From Certhia americana (lineage: Eukaryota > Chordata > Aves > Passeriformes > Certhiidae), in contig CM031872.1 of NCBI GenBank assembly GCA_018697195.1, positions 8,449,193 to 8,513,192 of the forward strand: a stretch of 64,000 nucleotides of DNA, written 5' to 3'. The stretch's first letter is position 1; each line of letters starts with the position of its first letter. The position numbers and the translations under genes are program-made. The notes under the pieces were generated by a model that was given only the letters and a program-made list of their open reading frames with translations, was not told the DNA's origin and did not search any database. This document shows positions 1 to 9,000 of this stretch, piece by piece.

Positions 1-40
1 TGCTGGAGCTCCACCTCCCTCTCTGGGAATTCCATCAGAA

Positions 41-95
41 ATATATATATATATATAAAATGAAAAGCTATTTTATATATATATATATATATTTA
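41..95. repeat. Inverted (TA)n microsatellite
   Basis: Two TA-dinucleotide runs (about 43-59 and 75-92) flank a short core. The inner arms TAAAAT and ATTTTA are complementary, so the whole block can fold as one long AU hairpin in RNA. Confidence 0.8.
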
Positions 96-204
96 TCTGT
101 GCTATCTCTCCATGGATACCTCTCCATCCATCCCCACGGAAGCTCGGTGCCCGTACCCAGCTCCGCTCGTGTCGTCCCGTGGTGAAGCGTTTCTGAGCGT
201 GCTG

Positions 205-300
205 TCACCCTGAGGCCCCCCAAAAACCCTCTGGGCCCTCCCCAAAAACCCTCTGGGCCCTCCCCAAAAACCCTCTGGGGCCTCCCAAACCCTCCAGGCC
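205..300. repeat. 22-bp tandem repeat, about 3.5 copies
   Basis: A unit of the form CCCCAAAAACCCTCTGGGCC repeats at about 22-bp spacing and then degenerates. It lies in the plus-strand 3' UTR. Confidence 0.7.
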
Positions 301-931
301 CCCCCAGACCCTCTGGACTCTGTGTATATTAATGACTGTGTCTTGTGACGTTCTTACGAGCTTGGTGTATAGTGATTTCCCCAAACCTCTTGATTTTAGT
401 TGGGTTTTTATTTGACACCCCTGGATTGCCCCCTCTCCCTTGCCATTAGATGCACTGCAATATTTTGGGGTCTATGGTTTTGTTCTCTTCCCCCTGAAGG
501 CTGTCACCCTCTTTTTCCTTCCCTAAAATTGCTCTTTCTTGCCTCGTTGGTGGTTAGCCCCCCCCTTTCCCGTCTGCTCCTTGCCCATAAAGTTAAATAT
601 ATATTTTTAGGGCAAAGGCTGTATCATTGCACTGATATTTGTTGGTTCCCCCTCGGTCTCCCAGCCCGTTTCTGTTCCTTCTTGGTTTAGCAATGCAAAT
701 GCTTCAGGATCTTGTATGTTGGACATTATTATTATTATTATTTTTTCTGTTACAGTTATTTATATAAAAAATAATTTATCAAAAAGGAAAACTTAAAAAA
801 AAATAATCTAGTCTGTCTTGGAACTTGTTTACCTTGAAATTACTGGAATCTAAATGTTTGAAAGTGTTGAAGCACAAACATGTATCATCTCTGTATATCT
901 GTTCTTCTGTACTAAAGCACTCGAGTGACTA

Positions 932-937
932 AATAAA
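932..937 (+). terminator. Poly(A) signal AATAAA (plus strand)
   Basis: Canonical AATAAA at the end of an AT-rich untranslated stretch. It is followed within about 20 bases by a likely cleavage region. It would end the transcript entering from the left. Confidence 0.6.
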
Positions 938-1124
938 AGCGATCTCCATCCCTAGTGCAACTGGGGCTGTGCTGTGCTGCTCCCTCAGGGCCAGGAAAAC
1001 AGGGAAAAGGCATGGGAAAATATTCCATCCAACCCCAAGGGAGGGCTCCTGGTGTGGTGATGCCAAACCTCCCCCTAGGAATGGCTTTGGGAAGGATAAT
1101 CAGCACACGAGTCATCCAACTGCA

Positions 1125-1130
1125 TTTATT
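1125..1130 (-). terminator. AKNA: AKNA poly(A) signal
   Basis: TTTATT on the plus strand reads AATAAA on the minus strand. It is the first such signal I found downstream of the AKNA stop. It lies about 190 bases from the plus-strand signal at 932-937, so the two genes end tail to tail. Confidence 0.5.
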
Positions 1131-1949
1131 TCCTTCAAAAATAGGTGATTTCTTCGTACAAAATACCACCCCAGTGGCTCTGCTGGGCGTTAAAAAATAG
1201 GGGACAAGGAGAAAAAAATATCATTTGGTCCTGGCTACTGCATTTGGGATAATTAACCACAATTTCCACACGCTTCCATCATGTCCTGGCTGGGCTAGGG
1301 CAGGTCACAGCTTCCAGCTTGGGGCACGGGCATGAGCAGAGGTAACCAGAGGTAACATAAAACCTCTTTAAAATCCCCCAAACCTCTTTAAAATCCCCCA
1401 AACCTAGCCCTCTCACCCCCAGAAAGGAAGAGGGGACAGCCCCATTCCTAACCCCTCAGGGCTCATGTCAGGATCAGGCTCAGGAGAAGCTTGGAAGGCT
1501 CCAGACCTGAGTCACTCACTGATCCCCCCCCTCCAAATGTGGGTATTTGTATAACAAATAAAAGCAAAAATAAATACATTTGACACTGGCACTTCAGGCA
1601 GGTCCTACAGGTAAACACAGGCTGAGGTGCTGGGGTGGAGCAGGGGGTTTGGCTGGCCCCATCCCAGGAAAAGCTGCCCCAAGCACATATTTTTCCCTAA
1701 AAATGAAGCATTAATTCTTTATAAACCCAGCTGGGAAGAACAGGGGCTCCACAGACCCCACACCTGCTTTAGTCTCAGCAGGTGACTTTTCCTGTACCAG
1801 CCCAGATTCCCTGAGGATCCCAGGGGGAAAACCTCGAATCCTTCATTTCATTTTCTGCCTGGATGATGCTGTGGGCGGCCACATCCAGGGATAACCAGAA
1901 AAATCCCACAAATGCCCTAAGGGTTGTGCTGGAAATGCAAACCACAATA

Positions 1950-2120
1950 TTTATATATATGTATCTGTAGAATGATATATCTACAGAATCAGATACAGAT
2001 CTGTACATACACAGATCTATTTCTGTCTCCCTAGATATAGACATATAGCTAAATACAGATATGCCTATATCTAGATATATCCATTTATAGATACACATAT
2101 ATCACACACACACATTATAG
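1950..2120. repeat. AT-rich degenerate ATAGATA-type repeat
   Basis: Low-complexity block of degenerate TATAGATA, CAGATA and TATATC words ending in a short (CA)n run. It lies inside the AKNA 3' UTR. Confidence 0.7.
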
Positions 2121-2751
2121 ATCATCAATCAACACTCAAAAGAGTGATTTAGCTGCTTACTAGCTAAAAAAATCACATGAAAACCACAAAAAAAATAAAA
2201 GAAAAACGAAAGTTCCAAAGAGGGTCCTGTGAGTTTCCCAGGGAGGATCCTGCTGGGTTCAAGTCCAAGGGCAGAGGGGACAGGGCACAGCCTCCTGAGG
2301 AGGCCTGAAGTCCGGGAAAGGGGTGGAAAAGGGAAACCCAGGGAATCCCAGGTATTTCTGCCCACACAGAGGTAAACACAGCTGCCAAGGGGGCTTGACC
2401 CACACGAGGTCAGAGCACCCCCAGAAGTGCTCAGGGTGGGGTGGCCACTGCCCTGGGGGGACACAGGGCCACCCCGATGGTCCCAGGGGACGGTTCTGCG
2501 GAATGCCGGAGAATTCTGCCCACGGCCTGACCCCTCCTGCAGCTTGGGGGGTCCTGAGGATGGACAGACAGACGGACAAGCCATGCAGGGAGAGCATGCG
2601 AGGGGGTGGGAGCCAGGGCAGGACCCCCAGAGACACCTCCAGCCTTGCTGCCCTGGATTTGGCAGGGAGCACTCAGTGCAGGGACGCTGAGGGGGTTGTC
2701 CATTGTCCCCCTCCTGGTGGCAGGAAGGCTCTGGGGGTGCCAGCGTGTCCC

Positions 2752-3028
2752 TCAGAAGAGGCAGGAGCCGCGCAGGCCCCGCGCCCGGCCCAGCTCTGCG
2801 GCCAGTGCCCGGCTCATGCGGGTCGTGGTCAGCCTCACGCTCTGGGCAGCCTCCACAGCCCGGCCCAGTGACCAGTTCAGCTCCTCCAGCTCCTCCAGGT
2901 CCAGGCTCAGGCAGCCGTGCTGGCCCCGGGGCTGGGGGGGACGCTCTGCCCGCCGGGGCCCTGCTGTGACACCCAGAGGGACCCCGGCCAGGGCTGGGGC
3001 TGAGGTAGGAACTGCTGGGGAGCAGTAG
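2752..3028 (-). CDS. AKNA: AKNA coding exon 21 (C-terminus)
   Basis: Encodes LSLDLEELEELNWSLGRAVE, AAQSVRLTTTRM and the terminal LRGSCLF followed by TGA at 2754-2752. It is nearly identical to human LDLGDLEELNKALSRAVQAA and LRGSCLF. Confidence 0.95.
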
Positions 3029-6000
3029 CTGGGAAGAAGAAGGGACAAAGCTCAGTGCTGCTCACTGGCTGTGCCCCTGCAGAGCTCTGTGCCCCAACTC
3101 CATCTCATTTCCATCCCTCTTCCCCATCTCCTCCATGCCCCCCCACAGCACCACCCCTAATCACAGCCCCCGCCCAGAGGAGCCGGTGGCAGTGTCACCA
3201 CCCCATTGCCATGGGCAAAACAGCCCCTCCTGGGTTCCCCCTGCACCCCTGGGGGATGCTGACCCTCCCTGAGCCCCCTCCCAGCCCCAGGGCATCCTTA
3301 CAGCATGGAGGGCACGTAAGGCACGAGGGGGACGGGTGCCAGGCAGACGGTGGCAGTGGTGACAGCAGGGGTGGCTGCCAAGTACCAAATTCCGGGTTGC
3401 TCCGGCTTCTCTGCCCCAGTGTGGGGGCCTGGGGGACAGGAGCCACCAGAGCCACGCTCTGCTGCAGGGAGCAAAGTGGTTAGATGTCCCCAGGGGGTTA
3501 GATGTCCCCAGGGGGTTAGATGTCCCCAGAGGTGCGCAGCCCCAGGTGACATCACCCCCTGTGCCACACAGAGCAGCCACCTCTGTGTGGGAACAGTCCC
3601 CAAGCATTGTCACAGGTTGTTCCTTGTCCCACCGCCCATCCCAGCATGCAGGCAGGAGCCGTGCCAGGCAGTGTCACCCTTGTCACCTACCGTGTGTGGC
3701 AGCTCTGTCCCTGCTGCCCGGCACAGAGGGGCCCATGGGTGCCTGGCAAGTGGGGCAGGATGTCCTCGGGGTGCTGTTCTGGGGCTGCCGGGGGGCATCA
3801 CCTCCCCCAAATCCAACTGTGGAGAGAGGAAATCAGGGATGTCCCATGCAGAGCCAGCCAGGAATGTTTGGGAAGAGCTGAGTGGCTTGGGGGGGGGCTG
3901 ATGAGATGGGACAGGGGGTCTTCCCTGCAGGGAAAGGGGGTCTGCAATGGTGGCTCTGCACTGGCACCTGGGACAGGGCTGGGGACAGGTGACACTGCTT
4001 CTAGTGACAGCAGGAACCCCAGGGAAGCCCAGGGAACCCATGGAATCCCAGGAACCCCAGAGAATCCCAGGAACCCCGGGGATTTCTGCCCACACAGGCA
4101 CAGACAAACAGATGCCAAGGGGGGTTTGAGCTGTGCAGGACCCACATGAGGTCAGGGCATCCCCAGAGCTGCCCAGGTTGGTCCCCTCGGGGGACAGTGG
4201 GGTCTGCCCAAGGGACAGTGGGGAGAGCCTCAGGCCATGAGGAATGGGTTTGACTGGCCCCTCCCGAAGCCTCTCCAGTTAATTAATTAAGATCATTAAC
4301 ACGCATTAGAGGTGGTAGGGAAGACTGGAAGGGGTTAGGGGCCACTCACCTGCTGCCATCCTTCCCCTGTGGCATCGGGGACACCCCGAGGTGCCCGGCT
4401 CTTCTCGGGGTGCCGGGGTGGCACGTGGTGTCCCTGCCTGGTACCGTGTCCCTGCCGGAGCCCAGCGTGAGCATGGCCAGGGTCCCCAAGGTGAGGGTGG
4501 TGGCCTTCAGCCCCACCACCGACCACCACCAGCACCCACCTGTGTACTGTCCCCGAAATGTCACTGCCCCCGGGGGCTTCCCAAGGTGCTTCCGCAGGGC
4601 CGGGGGTGCCCGGGGCCCGGCGGGGGAGGGCTCTGCATCGGACAGGGACCCGGGGTGGGACCCGCTGGCACCGAGCTCCACACCTGCAGGACCCGCCCTG
4701 GGCTGAGCACTGAAGGCTCCAGGGGACCACCAGGACCTGGTCCCCACGGTCCTGCAGCCCCAGAACCTCCTGCTGCATTTGGGGAGGGGGAGCAGTGTAC
4801 AGTGAGGAGCGTGTCCCCTCTGTCCCCACCGCCGTGGGGTCCCACTCACCGAGGTCCATCTCTGGCCTGCCCCGGGCCGGCGATGCTGACCTCTCCGTCC
4901 GTGTGGGTGTGACTGCGGGGGACACCCTGCCCCGCACCGGGGGGCTCGGGTTCCTGCAGAGGGGACAGAAATGCTGCCACCACCTCCACCTACCCGGCTG
5001 GCAGTCCCTTCAAGCCAAACCCCTCCCTGGTCACCGCAGAGCAGGGGATAGGCTGAGGCTGGCCGTGTCCCCACGCTGCCCCCCACACCCCCCAAGTGCC
5101 CCCTGCCACCTACCCCGAGGGTGCTGTGTCCTGGGGGGACAATGGTCCGCTGGTCACCGGCTGCCTCCTGGCCGGGGTGACACGGGGAGCGGCTTTTCCC
5201 TCGGGATAGCTGCGGGAGCGGTGCAGGCTCTCCAGCCTCTGCCTCAGCCGCCACACCTCGTCCTGCAGCGCCCGGATGGCCTGGCTGCCCCAGGACAGAT
5301 GTCACCGTCAGGGGGGGGCCGCAGCCAGCAGGGACCCCAGCAGTGCTGGGAGCCTGGGGGAGCATCAGCACCCCCTCACAGATCCCCCCATCACCGGCAC
5401 CAGCAGCTGTGACGCTCCCCAAAACCAAGCCTGGGGCTGGGCTGGTGTCCTGCACCCAGGGGGTGCCTTTGGGGGGTCCCGGTGTCACCCAGGGGGGGCT
5501 GGCCTGGTTCGGGGCGGAGGGGACACAGCCACTCACTCGCGCTCCAGACGGGAGCCCAGCAGGTCACAGTGAGCCGGGTCGAGGGACGGCGGGTCGGGGG
5601 ACAGGAGGGTGGGGGATGGCGTTTGGGGGGATGGCAGGGGGCTGTTTGGGCTCCTGGCCATGGCTGGGGGGTGGCCACCGTCGCTGGCACAGCTCCTGTC
5701 TCCCACCTCCGAGTCCGAGTCCGTGTGAGCTGGGGAGGAAGGGGAGCAGAGTGAGCTGAGACCACAGAGCAGAGGTTGGGTAACAACCTCCCTCCCTCCC
5801 TCCCTCCGTCCCTCCGTCCCTCCGTCCCTCCCTCCCTCCCTTCCTCCCGGCAGGGTGACACCAGCAAACCGGTGACACCATCACCACAAGGAGGTCTGGG
5901 AACCCCATAAACCAGAGCCACAGAGCCAGGGCCCCCCCAGATCTCTGTCCATCGCCAAGGCCTGTGTACTCACTGCCATCCCCGTCGGGGTCCGGCACCC

Positions 6001-9000
6001 CCTCGCTGCCCACGCTCTCGGCCCAGCGAGGGGGGGAGCTGCTCTGGGAGGGGCTGTTGGGGGGCAGCCGGGGTCCCCCTCTGCTCCCCGGGGGGTAGAT
6101 GCCCATCAGTGCTGTCTCGGAGGGAAGCGGGGTCGTCTCCCTCTTCCGTGGGGTACGGAGAGTGCTGGGGATGGGGATGGAAGGTCCCAGCGAGCCCAGA
6201 GTCCTGAGGAAGGGACAGGTCACGCAGGCAGCCCCCAGGGCTCACCCCTGGCCGCAGAAACCCTGCACATCCCCAGCCCTGCCAGAACCCTGCTCCCCAC
6301 ACCCTCAATGCCTCTCCCGCCATCCCTGCTCCTCTTCAATCCTCCCAGTGCCGCAGGCAGAGCCGAATTCCTGAGGGCCGTACCCTGGGCCAGGGGGATG
6401 GTGCTCGGGGGTGTGCACGGGGGGTGACACCCTGCTGGCCTCCGAGCCCACGAAGCCGCTGTCGGTCTCGGGGGACACGATGCGCTGCTCCTGCAGAGGC
6501 ATGGGGAGAGCAGGATGGGTGCCCAGCAGCCCGGAATGCTCTGGGGTGCTCTCAGGTGGGGACCCGCAGTCCCAGGGACTCACCTTGCGGGGGGGCAGTG
6601 GCAGTGCTGCCTGTCCCACTGCTGTGGAGGGACAGGGGCACCCGTGGCGGCCCAGGGACCCCCAGGGAGGGCTTGGCAGAGGCTGGTGGCTCCTCAGCAG
6701 CGGCAGGGGAGGGGTGGCCCCATGTATCCTCCTGGTTTGGGGGTCCTCTGGAGGGAAGTGTCGCAGCTCTTCTCTCGGGGAGGTGCCTGTAGGGAGGGGA
6801 TGGAGCAGAAATGATGGGGCAGAGTGACCCCAGACGTGGGGAAATGTCCTGGCCCAGCTCTCCCATGGAGGCAGTTAACTGTGAGGTAAAACTGGAGACC
6901 TGATGCCAAACCTCCGGCTCCCTCCTGCCTGGGCACTCGACCTCCCACAGCACTTACGAGGGCAAAGCCTCGAGGCTGGGCCCCTCCTCGAGTGACCGTG
7001 TCCTGCAGGGGACCTTGCTGGGGCCACCATCCCCTGCGGTGGGTGCATCCCCCTCCTCCTGGGACCCGCTCTCCACCAGGCTCAGCTGCTCCAGGCTCAG
7101 TGACTCCGGCAAGGACTTGAAGTGCTTGTACCTGGGGGGACCCGCGGGTGGGTTTGGGGACATGCTCCATGCCCGTGTGCCCCCTGCCCCACTGTGAGGG
7201 CACTCACTGCTCCAGCAGGTCCCCGAAATCCTCCTCCACTTGGCGCTGCTTGTGCCAGAGGGGCCAGAGCAGCCCCCCTGCCATCCCCTCGCTGTCCCCC
7301 ACTGTCCCCCGGGGACCCTCCACCAGCGCAGGGCTCTGTGGGCACAGCAAAAGGGGGTGAGGGAGGCAACCCCCCATAAATGCAGTGGGGTGGGTGGGGA
7401 ACCTTTGCATCCCCAGCTCACCTCGGGGAGGGGGGAGTGTGCAGCTGGTGGTGGGGAAGGGGCTGGGGGGCAGCGGGGCTGAGGGAGGGGCTGAGGGAGG
7501 GGCTGCCGTCTGCCCCCCGGCTCCAGCCGCTCCTTCAGCCCCTCCAGGCGCAGCCCCAGGCGGTAAATCTCCCCTTCCACTGCCCTGCAAGACACCAGCC
7601 ATCAGTGGGGGGGGGACAGCGACCCCCGGGGACTCTCCGGGGGCTCTGGGGAGGGGGCGGCAGGGGGACTGAGCACGTACCGGTCAGGATCAAACCCTCC
7701 CGCAGCCTCCGGGAGCTGCTGCCGGCCCCGCAGGTATTCCCGCTCCAGCGCATCCTGCGCGTCCTTCAGCATCCTCATCCTCTGCGGCACAAGGGTGCGG
7801 GGTCCGAGCCTGTCCACTGAGCCTGCCCCGGGTACCGCCACCCCCCGCGGTCCTGCCGCCCCCCCGGCTGGGGTCCGGGAAGGGGCTGACGCACCTGGAG
7901 CTGTTCCGAGGGTGCGGGGGTCCCTGCACGCATCCAGCTTTCGAAGGATTCCACCTGGCCAGGATTGTACGGCTGAGCCCGGCCCTGCTGTGTCCCTCGC
8001 TCCGCACCCCTTAGACCCCCCCATGAAGCACCCCCAGAGACTGCTCCGGAACCATCCCCCACTGCAGCCCCCTCCCCAGCCTGCCTGCCTTCCCAGCACC
8101 CCACAACCCTCCCCCTCTCCACAACCCCCTCCTGCAGCATCTCCCCCAACCCCTCCAATCCAGCCCCCCTCTGCAGTTGCCCCCAGCACCCTCTGCACCC
8201 CAGGTTATCCCTACAATCCCCTCCAGAACTTCCCCAAACCCCTTTCCCGCTACCCCTCCTCTGCATCCCCCACATCCCCCACCAGCACTTCATTTCCCAA
8301 AAGCCTTTCTCCATGCAGCCCCCCTCCTCACAGCCCCCCAGCACTCCCCTCTACAGCTCCCCTTTCCCGATCTCTCCACACCCCAGCTCCGCCAGCAGCC
8401 TCCCACCCTTACCTGTGCCTGCAGCCTGCGGCTCTGCCCCGCCAGTGCCCGGGTGAGCCGGGGCCCGGGGCAGCAGCAGGGCCCGGGGCAGCTGGGGCAG
8501 CACCCCCCGGGCAGAGGAGGGGACCGAGGTTGGGGTGAACCCCCCCGCTCTGACGGTCCCGGGGCTGCAGCTGCGAGAAAACGCGAGGACAGGTGACACC
8601 GCAGCACCGGTGACCCCGGCGTGGGGAAGGGGCTGTGGGGGAGCATCCCCCAAAACCGGAGGGCGGTGAGCTGGGCAGGGCACATGGGCCAACACACCTG
8701 CACCTGGCGAGGCCGGGGCTGTGGCCGGGGCTGTGGCCATGCCGAGAGCCGCTGTCCGTGCCTGCGGGATGCTGAGGGTCATCACCCGGCTCCCGGTGGC
8801 CACGGTGCCCACGGCGAGGCTGCGGCTGGGCTGTGGCGGGTCGGAGAACAGGCTCACCTGGGCAGGGAGAGCGGGTTTGGGCAGCCAGCCTGCAGCCCGA
8901 CCCACTCACCGTGCCCCGGGGCATCCTGAAGCGTCTCATGGGCACAGCCGGTGGGTGGGGTGAAGGTGGGGACACGCGTGCGGGGGTCGGTTGGCACAGC

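Larger units (their letters stand above)
1..955 (+). other. COL27A1: 3' UTR of a plus-strand gene, probably COL27A1
   Basis: No coding sequence is visible. The stretch is AT-rich, with TA dinucleotide runs, an ATT run near 729-742, and a canonical AATAAA at 932-937. The base composition changes after about 955, as expected past a cleavage site. The neighbouring gene order (AKNA then WHRN, both minus) matches vertebrate chromosomes, where the fibrillar collagen COL27A1 lies on the opposite strand next to AKNA. The gene name therefore rests on synteny, not on sequence. It could be the 3' UTR of another gene. Confidence 0.5.
1105..2751 (-). other. AKNA: AKNA 3' UTR
   Basis: This runs from the AKNA stop codon (2752-2754) to a minus-strand AATAAA (plus-strand tttatt at 1125-1130). 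It has no open frame with coding character. It contains a two-copy 22-bp repeat (about 1355-1402), an AT-rich degenerate ATAGATA-like block (about 1950-2120), and a segment (2338-2500) that resembles AKNA intronic sequence at 4055-4215. Confidence 0.6.

Noticed and set aside
4346..5536. 396-residue minus ORF
   Set aside because: It reads across AKNA exons 15-18 and their introns in mixed frames. Only the spliced segments match AKNA.
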